64,000 nucleotides of DNA from Hydractinia symbiolongicarpus (GCF_029227915.1 NC_079875.1:21817001-21881000); one strand, 5' to 3'; positions 13,101 to 22,738 are shown, counted from the first letter of the stretch. A program made the numbers and translations. The notes: generated from the sequence alone by a model not told the origin.

Positions 13101-16100
13101 CTAAGTGCCAACCGAGCTTGCAAAGTTGGTGCAATGACAGATTTTATATTTTAAGTAAAGCACAGAATAATAGGTTATTACTGTATATATATTTATTAGC
13201 TGTCTAAGTTTGATAAAAAGTCTTTATACAACAATGTAATTCATTGATTTGTTAACAAGCATGATAAAAATATGAAAAAATGTCTAAAAGCAGCAACATT
13301 CCATGCAGAATATGATAGACCTCAGACTTAACCAATTTAAACAGAATATTGCAATGATTAGAAATTTTTAAAGGGAAGAATAACTGGAGTTAATATGCAG
13401 CAAAGTTTTTATGAATATATAACTAAATTTTATAACTAGTTATCCAAGAACGACATGGACTTTGACAATTTTTATGGAAGCTGTGTAATGAGTTTACATA
13501 TAAGTTTTTTGAGATTAGGTTTTTTTAAAGTGGGAGGTAAGCTTAAAAAATTAAAAATAATAACTTTCTGTTTTTCCTTTTTTGTGAGATTTACTATTTT
13601 TTATGTTTTTATATGTTAAGTTATAACATTTTTCTGTTTGTTTTCACACAAGTAACCAATTGTTGTTTTAATTACTAACCACTCTAAAATGATGACAAAC
13701 TTATGAGTCATTTTTTTTATATTATGTTATGATTTACTAGATTTTTTGCCAGAAATTTATTTGCAATTCAATGCTCCTAATTATTAACCATACTTCAGGC
13801 AGGCAGTACAGGAATCCTGAATGGCCTAGCACTTTTGACGCTAGGTCGATGCACCAGCATCAGCTGACAAATTGTTGGTCTTTGCAATATGTATATATTT
13901 GTAAAACAAATACTTTTTTGTTCAATGCTAATATGTTATGAACATTTAAGATTATATAGAATTAAGATCAAAGTTAATATTGTGCCATAAATTATTCCAA
14001 CAAAACTAACTCTTCTTTCTCAAAAATTTCTTTAAGTTAATAAAAAGGAACAGACTGAACTGTCCACGTTTTGATTTTAGGAATGTTAGTCTCATTTAAG
14101 CAATAAGGTAGAAATGTGCTCAGTAGCCCAATTTCACACAGTAATTTGTTTTAATCGTTCTTTGGCACCGAATATCTAAACCATGCATGTACCCACACAG
14201 TAATAGATTAACTCAGTCATTGACTTAGAACAAGAAATGTGCCAAGAAATTTATTCTTTTGTCAAAAAAGTTTATTGCACCATATAGTGGTTATCGCACC
14301 TTGTGCATGAAAACTGGAGTTTGATTCCATGACAGCGATTCAATTTGTGCAATTTGTAGTGAAATTTTTCAGCTGGCAATAACTTTCGTCATTCACTTTT
14401 TATTAAGGCTAGACCTCTCATAAATTCGATGCATTGATCTCCTAAGACGATGCCAAATGGGAATGGAGTATACAAGTCTTATTGACATACCTTCCTATCT
14501 TTCGTTAGGTTAATAGTTCACTGACAAGTGGCTTTTTATGTTTCGAGATGAACTCATTAGGTTAGGGCATCATTAGGTTGTATATCGCAGAAGTCGCTGG
14601 TGACATGCTTCGAAAATGCTTGTCACTGGCACAGTTTAACATGAAGTAAAACTGTACAGTAGACTCAATTGTTAGAGTCTGTGCAGAACATCTGCTGTGT
14701 CGTGTGAAAGAAAGAACTTCTGGACTTCCTTTTTAATATGATATACAATTTTTGCGATCATTATTACAAATCGAATGGTACCACAGTATTTCTGTAGCCT
14801 GAGTGATTTTAGTTAGTGATAATGGCTTAACTTACTGAAAATCAAATGTAATTATTTTGTAGTCGCAATATAAGTGGGAGTAGCTCAAACAAAATCAAGA
14901 TCATTATTTAAAAACTTCACAACAAAATTACGTCAGCAATTTTTTTGCTGACACAACTATGGTTTCTTTGTATTTTACATCGGCAATTACGTCGGCAGGG
15001 CGAAATTTTAAGGCCTGCATCTCTTCATATTTGTGAGGTTAGCCTTGCAAAATATCCACATCTATTTATTTATATTTGCACATTAACAGGTTTCAACTAT
15101 TATGGATTTTTCACATGAAAATTATGGCTGCTGCCCCTTAATAAAAAATACTTTATCTGAAGGTAAATTTATGATTTGTGCAGGAGCTAAAAAATATTGA
15201 AGCAGCATAATCAACTTTTGTTGCACAAAGTTTGTAAAATTTGCAAAAAATATATTTGCATGTGTAAACAGGGCGAATAATAATATGTCTTGGTATAAAG
15301 TTTTGTTTTATCTTCGTTAAAAATACAGTCTCCTGCTTGTTAAAATCTCACATCTGCCCACTGCCTGGACACACATACTAACCTATATTACAAAAACAAA
15401 TATGATAGACAAAGCTACCACAAAGGCGCACATTGACAACGCCAACAGGAGACAGATCAGACAGGTATACACCTGTGACACACAGCAAAAGAACACGTTG
15501 TGTGTTTGTATTCAGAGGTCTTGTATAGTTGCATCTTAATATTTCTAAAGGAGTATACTAAAAATATAGCTACTTTACTTAAATGTTTTAAATGGGTGAA
15601 ACAAGAAGGATAACCTTTTTTGTCATAGAAGATAAAAGTTCCTCATAAAAAAAAAAGAAAAGTAAAAAAAGGAATAACATTTCAATCCATTCTAAATTTT
15701 GGGTTCTTAAATAAATAAACTAGGCTAAATATCCAATTTATCATTTATTTAGACATTCTGATTAACTTCTAACCTTGTTATAGTAGCTACATAAACAAAA
15801 ACTCTGCTCTGTTTGGAGCTAGCTAATATTTACAGAAATGAAAGAAAAAAAAGTCTACAAAGACTTCAGGAAGTAAAAAGATTACTTTGCAAATCAGACA
15901 AAAGTATAATGGTCTGTAACAAAACATAAGCAAAATAAAAAAAATCAGTTTAACAAAAAATAACCTCGTCTGCTTTGACATTTGTGCAATGTAACTCATT
16001 TTCTGATTTCCTTGCGCGTTCTTCGGCAGCTTCAAGTTTTTCTCGAAGGGCTGCCATCTTCTTTTTAATTGAATCCATTTTTTGTTAAATTTGTCCAAGT

Positions 16101-17399
16101 AGATAATGTATATTTGAAAAAATTAGAAAACAGGTTGTGTTATGTGCAGCCTATATGTATAGTGTCAAGAGCACTCCTCCCATTGTATTTGTTGTTCAGG
16201 GACAGTTTTGATCACGTGACAATAACAATAGGCCACAAAAAAAGATGAAATACCGGCAGCGACAAACAGGAATTTGCGGCCCTGGACGCAATGTGTGTTG
16301 CTTCCCCAGGGTTCGTTTGCCCCACGCACCTTGTTGTTGACCCAGGGAACTAGTATATGTTTTTATAAAAAGGAAGTTAACAAAAAATTTTAGTACTCAG
16401 CCTTTAATTTAGAAGATTTTGATTTTTCTGTGACAAAAATACACAGTGTTTCTGTGTATTGTAGCGTACATATATTTATAACGTGTAAAAGTGTAGAATG
16501 CGTACGTAGTGCAAGTTGGATCCATTTCTATCTCTCTAACTTTGCGATGACCGTAATTTTTGTAGATCTCGAAAAGAGAACAACCATGACACGATAGCGC
16601 AACATTTAAGTTATGTCATTGCGAAAAAATTCCGCCGTCTTAAAAGTAATTTGAGCTTGTATTACTCAATAATTCTGAAATTTTACTAAATGTTAGAAAA
16701 GAAGTGCAGATATAAAATTTCAAATTGCAAGGGAAACAAAAAACAGTGCGATTTGCACCTGGTCATTAGCAAAATTTCACACACTCGTTATAATTGTCGC
16801 CTGGTAACTAAGTTGATAATTCCTACTCGAGTGTTATTTTTAGTTTACTAAGTAACATGATTTCGCTTATTGATCTGTCAATTTCTTAAAAAAATTTCTT
16901 TTAAGACCTGGATTGCTGTTTTTTTAATCCATTTTAATGTCATTTTTGATGTTTCGTTTTTATTGGCAGCGTTATTGATAAACCAAAGTAAAGTAAATGT
17001 CAGACCGCAACCACTTTCCCAAGAAAAAGAGCAAGGTTGGTCAAATCTGTCGAGAATGACAAGCACTCGTATAATTCTATAAAGCTTGTGAATGACAAAT
17101 CAGTTCAAAATACTTTCCATTTTCCAAAAAATCGTTGTTCCAGTATTAAATTTTTAAACGTCAAAAATTCCAGCTTCCCTAAATTAGATTACCGTTTTGC
17201 GTACACAATTTGTGTTTTATAAATCATCCAAAAGCCGACATAAAAAACTCACATTATCGGCTTTTTGATTTACCAGTCTGAGCTTCTCTTCCTCCTGTTC
17301 TGCTTCTTGAAGTGTTTTTGTTAACTTTTTCTTCAACACGGCCTGCTTATCGAGTAGTACAGTTTTTAATAAACCAACTGGTTTTTTTGCTTCAGCCAT
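4059..17399 (-). CDS. TPM: Tropomyosin gene, alternatively spliced (whole gene span)
   Basis: Tropomyosin is an alpha-helical coiled-coil dimer that polymerises end to end along actin filaments and controls access of myosin and other actin binders. The coding parts, in transcript order, are 17253-17399 or 15965-16078 (alternative first exons), 10912-11163, 7070-7140, 5640-5778 or 5212-5350 (mutually exclusive), 4509-4578 and 4059-4147. All junctions have AG acceptors and GT donors and the phases agree. The predicted products are 244 aa (proximal start) or 255 aa (distal start), the size of short tropomyosins rather than the 284-aa long form. Family hallmarks are MDSIKKKM at the N-terminus, ADESERARRVLESR in exon 2, and a C-terminal half that aligns without gaps to vertebrate exons 6 to 9. 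Confidence in identity is very high. Isoform use is inferred. Confidence 0.95.
4509..4578 (-). CDS. TPM: Tropomyosin exon 5
   Basis: This 70-nt exon encodes TEEKANKYEQHTKELESSLN and three further residues plus one base. The acceptor is TTCTTGTAG and the donor A/GTATGC. Its end falls at the same place as the vertebrate exon 8 to 9 junction. Confidence 0.92.
5212..5350 (-). CDS. TPM: Tropomyosin exon 4b (mutually exclusive with 4a)
   Basis: This second copy of the 139-nt cassette lies 289 nt downstream of 4a. It encodes RVRELDVEIVEVSNALRTME and continues to VQRYNE before donor GTAAAC. The first 20 residues closely resemble 4a, while the second half is clearly different (INEMEASEREEQ against MCASQAQSREEH), as expected of an old duplication with functional divergence. 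Confidence 0.88.
5640..5778 (-). CDS. TPM: Tropomyosin exon 4a (mutually exclusive with 4b)
   Basis: This 139-nt exon starts with one base completing a split serine codon, then RVRELEVEMVEVGNSLRSME, and ends SQRYQE with donor GTGAGA. It has exactly the length and phase of 5212-5350. Including both would shift the frame, because 139 is 46 codons plus one base. By alignment to vertebrate tropomyosin it starts at the exon 6 boundary (near residue 189). Confidence 0.88.
7070..7140 (-). CDS. TPM: Tropomyosin exon 3
   Basis: This 71-nt exon encodes IAEEIDELESRLDEEEQRC and five more residues plus the first two bases (AG) of a serine codon. The donor is CAG/GTATGG. Those two bases are completed by T or C from either of the two alternative downstream exons, giving serine in both cases. 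Confidence 0.9.
7190..10062. repeat. 50-bp minisatellite split by a LINE
   Basis: Copies of a 50-bp unit beginning CATGCTGTGCATTCGAAAAC occur at about 7190-7312 and 9898-10062, in the same orientation. Between them sits a LINE. The two blocks are most simply one array interrupted by the insertion. The array lies in tropomyosin intron 2, close to exon 3. Confidence 0.85.
7310..9898 (+). mobile_element. 5'-truncated CR1/Jockey-like LINE, decayed
   Basis: In order it holds the end of an apurinic-type endonuclease domain (GGGVGVYIKD at about 7318, then a GDFNTDL-like motif and SLIDHI near 7685), an RT domain (RPVTVLPILSKLVERL near 8620, AAFLNYSKAFDTVDY near 8820) and a C-terminal tail (KASHLLNDLPKTIRE). 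There are several frameshifts and stops, and the YxDD catalytic block is missing. The 3' end is an AT-rich TAAA-like tail. It is in the opposite orientation to the tropomyosin gene it sits in. The clade is a judgement from motif style. Confidence 0.8.
10467..10867. mobile_element. 401-bp MITE with TCATG target duplication
   Basis: It begins CAGGGGCTGATCCAG and ends with the exact reverse complement of that 15-mer. TCATG directly precedes (10462-10466) and follows (10868-10872). It has no coding capacity. The CAGGGGC terminus looks like hAT elements, but those make 8-bp duplications and only five bases match here, so the superfamily is left open. Confidence 0.8.
10912..11163 (-). CDS. TPM: Tropomyosin exon 2 (84 codons)
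   Basis: The exon is 252 nt, in phase 0 at both ends, with acceptor TTTTTATAG and donor CAG/GTTTAC. It begins AEEEVTRLQKELANLEDEL and contains ADESERARRVLESR, the most diagnostic tropomyosin segment. It corresponds to the central part that vertebrates split over several exons. A 401-bp MITE ends only about 45 bp past its donor, within the following intron. Confidence 0.95.
11243..12543. mobile_element. 1.3-kb inverted-repeat DNA element
   Basis: The left end reads CAGTCTTGGTCATTAAT and the right end is its inverted copy with one change (ATTCATGACCAAGACTG). GC-rich subterminal stretches full of ACGC and GCGTGCGATCGCACGC lie at both ends. The flanks are simple AATAAT on both sides, so the duplication size cannot be fixed. 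It has no transposase. Its middle matches the repeat at 14340-15000. Confidence 0.7.
11470..12400. repeat. Dispersed repeat, copy 1
   Basis: It shares long blocks with 14340-14960: AAGACGATGACAAATGG, GACATGCTTCGAAAATGCTT-like, GACTCAATTGTTAGAGTC and AACTTCTGGACTTC, all in the same order. Its ends carry an inverted AAAATTGCTGACGT motif. Confidence 0.75.
12700..12825 (+). mobile_element. RTE LINE 3'-end fragment
   Basis: The segment from AGATCTAACACAGTCTAGAT to an ATGATGATGATGA tail matches the 3' end of the LINE at 61155-61280 and the fragment at 42260-42355. Only the tail was inserted. Confidence 0.75.
14340..15000. repeat. Dispersed repeat, copy 2
   Basis: Colinear with 11530-12400. Near its end it has CACAACAAAATTACGTCAGC next to an inverted TTGCTGAC, echoing copy 1. 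Both copies lie in the same tropomyosin intron. Confidence 0.7.
15965..16078 (-). CDS. TPM: Tropomyosin proximal alternative first exon (1B)
   Basis: The exon encodes 38 residues that begin MDSIKKKMAALREKLEAAEE. This is close to the canonical MDAIKKKM tropomyosin N-terminus, whose first residues form the end-to-end overlap. It ends VKADE with donor GTTATT in phase 0. The next stretch upstream (16079-17252) is both its promoter/5' UTR region and an intron for transcripts from the distal exon. Confidence 0.9.
16079..17252. other. Presumed promoter region of tropomyosin exon 1B
   Basis: There is no coding signal apart from short chance frames. It contains an E-box-like CACGTG at about 16214. 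It is the only sequence between the two first exons, so it must hold the proximal promoter if the exon choice is promoter-driven. I cannot identify a TATA box with confidence. Confidence 0.4.
17253..17399 (-). CDS. TPM: Tropomyosin distal alternative first exon (1A)
   Basis: The exon encodes 49 residues starting MAEAKKPVGLL and ending NQKADN, followed by the strong donor GTGAGT in phase 0, which fits the next exon. It is lysine- and glutamate-rich with heptad-like leucines (VLLDKQAVLKKKL). It replaces the 38-residue proximal first exon, so the two must be used from different promoters. An inverted-repeat element lies about 250 bp upstream of this start, inside the presumed promoter or 5' UTR. 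Confidence 0.85.
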
Positions 17400-17646
17400 A
17401 TTTTGTCTTCTTTTATTAAACCTACCTTGTAAATGCAATTTGAAAAAGTTTATGTTATGAAAAACACAAGTATACAATATTAGGCTGCATCTTGATTTAT
17501 CAAACTGAATTGAAGAATTCATAAATGATTCACTTGCCTATTCAAAATCAGAATTTGAAAACGTGTTTTATCAAATTTTATAACTTTTAAAAGCAATATC
17601 TTTTATTTACAGTAGTATTGTATTCTGTTTAGTTATCTTTTCACAG

Positions 17647-18470
17647 TTGTCGTGACACTATATGTCGCAAACGCCACTATATGTCGCAAACGCCACTATA
17701 TGTCGCAAAAAACGCCACTATATGTCGCAAAGTTTAAGATAGTAATTTTTATTAAAATTAACACTATATGTCGCAAATGTTTTTTTTAACGAAGAAACAC
17801 ACTTGTTAGAAACTTGGCTCGCATTATGTATAGGACAGGTGACATTTACACTCCTGTTGCGTATATTACTGGGTCACAAACATTAAATTCAATATAAAGG
17901 AAAGAAAATATAATTGCGTGAGTTTGACCGAAGGTGCCATCTCGCTCGTAGTAGTAACATAGTCGTAGGAGTAATCCGCTGGTTTTAAACACTACTGCGT
18001 TTTAAAATCAGGCACAAAAGGGGTAAACGCAAATGTAAATAAAACAACTAAAACTTTCGTCTTTCAATCTATGTGCCCTTTCTGTGTATTTATCTTAATT
18101 TACCTTTAAAGCAGAGGTTCAAATGACAATTGAGTTGGAAGAAGTTTCAGCACCAAATTTAGGCCACGTACTTTCAATCCTTTTAATGTCCTGTACATGT
18201 ACCTACCAAGTGTCAACATCAAATTCGTACAGGAAGTAATCTTTTTTAAAAAAATGGATTTGCGACATATAGTGTCAATTTTGGATTTTCTTGCGACATA
18301 TTGTGTTGCGATATATAGTGGCATTTTATGCAACATATGTGGCGTTTGCGACATATAGTGTTGCAAGTTGCGACATATAGTTGCGTTTGCGACATATAGT
18401 GGCATTATCTGCGACATATAGTGGCGTTTGCGACATATAGTGGCATTTGCGACATATAGTGTCACGACAA
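17647..18470. mobile_element. 824-bp inverted-repeat element with 19-bp subterminal repeats
   Basis: The ends are TTGTCGTGACACTATATGTC and its inverted copy, continuing inward as tandem copies of CACTATATGTCGCAAACGC: about five on the left (17655-17780) and about nine inverted, more diverged copies on the right (18262-18466). CAG precedes (17644-17646) and follows (18471-18473), suggesting a 3-bp duplication. The middle (17781-18260) is unique and non-coding. Subterminal repeat clusters are typical of CACTA/EnSpm transposase-binding sites, but the extended TIR and lack of transposase leave the family unproven. Confidence 0.8.
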
Positions 18471-18839
18471 CAGTTCTGTAATCATGACCCAAAAGTAACT
18501 AACTGACAGGCAGGCGATCGTTTGTAGAAAACACTCACAACTTCTGTTTGAGATTTTGTGGATAGTAAAGATAAAAAATATTTTACGAGTTAAAAGTATT
18601 ATTTTATTGGATAATAAAAATTGAAAAAAAAAATAAACAGAAATTTCTTTTCTTGCGTTTTGTTAATTTCAAACTGCTTGTCGTTTCCAAACTTCAATTT
18701 TGGCGCGAGAAATTCAACATGGTTGAAAAAAACGCAAAGGATTGTTTTATTTGTTAGTGTATTATTGATTCGAGTTAACAAAAAGTTCGCTGCTAGAAAC
18801 TACCGTGGCAGATTAGGACAACTATATCTTACTTCAACC

Positions 18840-19210
18840 GCCGCGGTTAAATATAAGGCAGCCGCCAACCTCGTCCACAGGGCATCTTGTATCTTTTCTG
18901 TATCGCCGTCCCGGGGTCAGAAAAGATACAAGATGCCCTGGGGACGAGGTTGGGCAGCCGCTTGTTTCGAACAAGCGGCCGCGTATCAAAACTGGCGGCT
19001 GCATGTTCAGGACAGGCGGCCGGAGTCGAACAATCTGGTCCTGCAAATATACAACGGAGTCTGTGTTTTATACCATATGAAATCAGGTGGCCGCTAAGTA
19101 TAATCGGCGGCCGCTTGTTCAAATACGCGGTCGTTTGTTTAAGTATGCGCCGCTTGTTTAAATAGGCAGCTGCTTGCTCGAAATGGAGCGGCCGCCTGTT
19201 TCAATAGGCA
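18840..19210. repeat. GC-rich degenerate minisatellite
   Basis: The sequence has irregular repeats, roughly 22-30 bp apart, of a motif like GCGGCCGCTTGTTTAAATA. It is strikingly richer in GC and CpG than all neighbouring DNA and carries a palindromic MITE at 18866-18952. Confidence 0.75.
18866..18952. mobile_element. 87-bp palindromic MITE
   Basis: Two near-perfect 35-bp inverted arms start CAACCTCGTCC and enclose a 17-base loop (18901-18917). GGCAGCCGC flanks both sides (18857-18865 and 18953-18961), which reads as a 9-bp target duplication. Related pieces with CAACCTCGTC or GTCCCCAGGGC occur at 22934-23008, 28905-28925, 39405-39450 and 53665-53715. Confidence 0.8.
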
Positions 19211-19436
19211 ATCGGATAACGGCAAAAACACATGTTTATTTACATTTCGACTTTCAAGATGGCAACCAGCGATGATTTCAATTCGTACACAAAAATACCC
19301 AAATAACTTTAAAATATCAGTAATATTTTAAATTTATTTGGGTATTTTTGCTGGTTATACATTTAGTTTTTGTGACATAAATTTTTATCAGATAGTGTTT
19401 TTTTTATAGATTGACTCATTTTTATGTGCACGTTCT

Positions 19437-20600
19437 ATGGATTGTCTTTTACCAACCTTTATTGCAAACAAAGTCGATGATTCGATTGCTCATCTGTGCA
19501 CCGAAAAGATAAACTTCTGGAAATGGGTTTATTGTAGCTATGGTGATCTTTTATCGCTTAGACAGACATTTCCAAATATGCCTGGTAACCAAACAAGTGG
19601 TGAAGGTAAAAAACATTATCGAGAAAGAGCTGAAGAGTTGAAGCAGAAGTTAAAACGAACACACACATGTCGACTAAACGCATGCAAAAAACTAATAACT
19701 ATCAAAAGTAGTTATCACATTAACTTTGGTATAAAATGTTTTGAAAAGAAAAAGTATACACTCAAACTTCATAAGGGATTTTCTCAAGATGTCAAGAGAG
19801 AAGCTACATACCATGACCATACCATTTGTCGCATTTTCTTTCAAGTTTCTGCACAAATGGCAACCTTCATAGGACTATATAATAATAAAAGTATATTAGA
19901 CAGCTTCACAACAGTAGAGAATTTTTCCTACCTTCAAAGAGAAAAGAAAAAAGCCATACACATGTACCTTTATGTACCAGTCAGCTATGAAAGTTTACAA
20001 TTCAAAACCTTTATTGAAAACATTAAAGTCAATGATCCCGGAGCTGACGACCTGATAGAATTTAACACAATGACACCAGCTGCATCACCAAAAGCAAGAA
20101 TGCCCAACGTGTACCTGCACATGTGATCCTGAGACGCAAATTTGTATTAGATGTATACAAGATGCTGAGTATCAAGAAAGTCCTTTGCGTGAGTTGTTAA
20201 CATTATCAATGAAAAAGTTTCCTTCCGTATCTGGTCTTTTTTTTTTGGTGATAAAAATGCTTGTTGCATCAAAATTGTACCCGAGAGTTTTATAAAAGAA
20301 GAATATTTCAAGCTTGGGCAGATTGTTGGGCTCAGTATACTAAATTTTGGGAGAGGCCCACAGTGTTTTCATACTGCTATTGTGAATGAAATTTTAACCA
20401 GAAACGGCAGTCTCTTTTATCTCTTGAAGATGCTGAATTGAAGCACAAGTTGATCTTAATAGACAATGGAGAAAACGACGACTTGTATGAAATGAATATT
20501 ATTCCCACTAAAAATCGAGAAGAGTGCAAAGAGCTTTTCCAAATCAGCTATGTCATAATAAAAAATGCATGCGCTATTTGGTATGGCAAGTATTGCCATT
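19437..20600 (+). pseudogene. Decayed gene with HECT-like pieces
   Basis: The first frame (19437-20123, up to 229 codons) is intact but not a family I recognise. It then shifts frame into a cysteine cluster (CPTC, then CxC, then CIRC, 20102-20170), as in a small zinc-binding knuckle. After a further break, 20268-20400 encodes EYFKLGQIVGLSILNFGRGP, which resembles the start of HECT ubiquitin-ligase domains of the G2E3-like kind expanded in cnidarians. Another frame at 20405-20560 gives LEDAELKHKLILID and ends soon after. At least three frame changes and a missing catalytic cysteine region argue for a pseudogene, although unrecognised introns could explain some breaks. The HECT assignment is from memory of the fold's motif pattern. 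Confidence 0.5.
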
Positions 20601-21074
20601 GATTTAATTGCTGAGAAACACTTTGAGTTATTAAAGAACTTTCTACTATTCACTGAAAATCCATTGATACTGATGTAAGTATACTTCCATTTGAAGGAAT
20701 ACTTCTAATCATAGTGTAACATGCTTACAGGCTCACGACAATGTTTTGCTCGTGTTACTTTATTTTATATACACTAACAGACTGGCTGGGAATGCCATTT
20801 TTCAGAAACTTTATAAATTTTAGGGTTTGAGGGATGGTCGGGATAGTCCAAGTATTAGAACTTTGTTCTTGTCTGACATTTTGATTCTTTCAAGCATAGA
20901 GATAATAATAATATCTCTGTTTCAAGTAAGAAATTTTACTTACAACTCACATACTGCATCTGATTTGAAATTATCAGTATCTACATCAGGAAATGGGCTT
21001 GGAAGAAAAAAAATTACCTGCAACACAAACTGAAGCGAGGTTTTTATTTGGTTTTATTGACGAGTTAATTAATC

Positions 21075-21389
21075 CATATAGGTGAATATTTATCATAGCA
21101 CGTCCGTATTTCATTCTCAACAGAGAATGTTTCACCCCGATCAGACCTCTGATCATGACAGGCGAATATAATGCGTGTAAGTCATATTGAAGAAGAACTA
21201 CTTTGTTCATCACTAACATACTGCCAAGCAGTGAGCGGGATTCGATCCGCGGTCCCCAGAACTGGGAGCCGCAGACGAACCCACTACACTACGTGCGGCA
21301 ATATGTTAGTGATGAACTCAGATAGTTTATCCGGATGGTGTGTACACATATAGGTGAATATTTATCATAGCACGTCCGTATTTCATTCT
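21075..21389. repeat. 43-bp direct repeats enclosing an inverted repeat and tRNA-like core
   Basis: An identical 43-bp segment (ending CACGTCCGTATTTCATTCT) occurs at 21075-21117 and 21347-21389. Between them, inverted arms around GTTCATCACTAACATA (about 21206-21225 and 21297-21317) flank a minus-strand tRNA-like core. Confidence 0.8.
21228..21299 (-). other. tRNA-like sequence (SINE head or tRNA relic)
   Basis: On the minus strand it has a box A-like TAGTGTAGTGGG and a box B-like GGATCGAATCC at the proper spacing. I cannot pair a clean acceptor stem, so a functional tRNA is unlikely. It could be transcribed by RNA polymerase III or be a tRNA-derived SINE head. Confidence 0.5.
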
Positions 21390-22331
21390 TAATTAATCCA
21401 CTTCCCCAATGTTTATGATGGATTCATTGGCAACTTGGTTAACTTATAACCTCGTTTTATACTATCAAAACACAATTCTACATTTCTCCTAAGATGCACA
21501 CCCCGAATAATAGTCCCAAAATTCAGGTTTTGTACAATTTCCCAGGGCGTAAGTCTCATAGACAAGAAATATAACTGTGCGTGCCAACACCCGTCTCTTT
21601 TTTTCTTTTTTGTGCAGAATATTTATAAAACTTTAATATTTTAGGTACTACAAGAAGCTAAAATTAAAAATTCGCAAAATTAAAAAAGTTTGCAACTGAA
21701 AACTCGCTAAATCAAGACCCTCTATCATTGTTCTTTCAGCTTTTTGTAAAATTAAAAATCCTGCGGAAATCTTCTAAGATATATATGACGTTGCAACGTA
21801 ATATCATGCATGTGTCACCTTTAAAACAACTCCATCGACTTGTCTAAGAAATTTAAAGGGATACAACCCTGGAAACGAGGATGAAACAGCATTAATCTAA
21901 AATCACAAACAAAAAATTCAAACGTCATTAGCGATTTTATCAGGAGTGCAAAGTTTATTACAAACACATACATAATTTGTCAAACAATACAACTTTTTCA
22001 AACTTTTTTTGTGACATGAAAATGATATTAATAACAATGGCGTCTTACTTGAAAGTGCGCTTGTATGTCATTTTAGTGCAGTTCACAAAATAGCAAAAAT
22101 ACCAGCACATCTCTTCTCAAGAAAAGCATAAGTCCCAGACAATTCATCGAAGTTTAAATGATGTAAGTGCTTTCTTGAAAAAAAATGCTTTTTAACAAGT
22201 TCTGTTTCGCTTAAACAGTATTTTGTTCATTGATAACTCTTATTGGTGCATTATCCTTTGCTGATGTTTTTTTTATTAAAAGATGGTGCAAGGATGTTTG
22301 AAATGTGAATCCACATACAGGCCAATCACTT

Positions 22332-22738
22332 CTACGTAATTTCGCTCTTCTTTGGTACATTTTCCCTCTTTTTGTTCGGCACTGCGTTTTCATCAGTGTT
22401 TGATATCGCATTTAATTTTTCTGTTGAGCTATGCTGTCGATCAGCATTTATCTTTTCAGATGTTTTTTGTACCAAAGGAGAAGAACCTTCCACATCTGCA
22501 ATTTCAGATACGTTTTGTTTCGAGGGAGGAGCGTCTTTCAGCTCAACGCGTTCAGTTTCATTTTGATTGGCTGAAGATTTTCCCATTGTTATTTGGCAGA
22601 AATTACCCGTTGGTCCAATCACAGCGCAAAGCGGCAAGAAGAACATTGTACTAAACAACCAACTAATCATCATGACCAGCATCAGAAACTGCGCCATCTG
22701 TATGTACACTAAGACGCTTGAAGGTGTCATCACCAGAC
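22332..22738 (-). CDS. DISP: Dispatched 1, last exon
   Basis: The exon encodes the final transmembrane helix pair (TPSSVLVYIQMAQFLMLVMM, then LFSTMFFLPLCAVIGPTG) and a long charged tail of about 85 residues rich in Lys, Glu, Ser and Asn, ending KKSEIT and TAG at 22332-22334. The tail is much longer than that of the neighbour. Confidence 0.9.

Larger units (their letters stand above)
20660..22331. other. Intergenic region with a tRNA-like insert
   Basis: No coding exon is seen. It includes the repeat structure at 21075-21389 and, near 22267-22277, a minus-strand AATAAA about 55 nt past the Dispatched stop codon, a good candidate polyadenylation signal for that gene. Confidence 0.5.

Noticed and set aside
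17647-18470. CRISPR-like array of short repeats
   Set aside because: The repeats are nearly contiguous, have no spacers of even size, and are inverted at the two ends. The genome is an animal's.
18106-18492. 128-codon minus-strand frame with repeats of YVANATICR type
   Set aside because: It is a translation of the 19-bp non-coding repeat cluster of the inverted-repeat element. No protein logic or splice context supports it.
18621-19165. Overlapping frames on both strands in the GC-rich minisatellite
   Set aside because: GC-rich repeats lack stop codons. The frames translate the MITE and repeat units.
21228-21299. A functional tRNA gene
   Set aside because: Box A and box B motifs exist, but I could not form a proper acceptor stem and T stem, and the sequence lies in a repeat structure.
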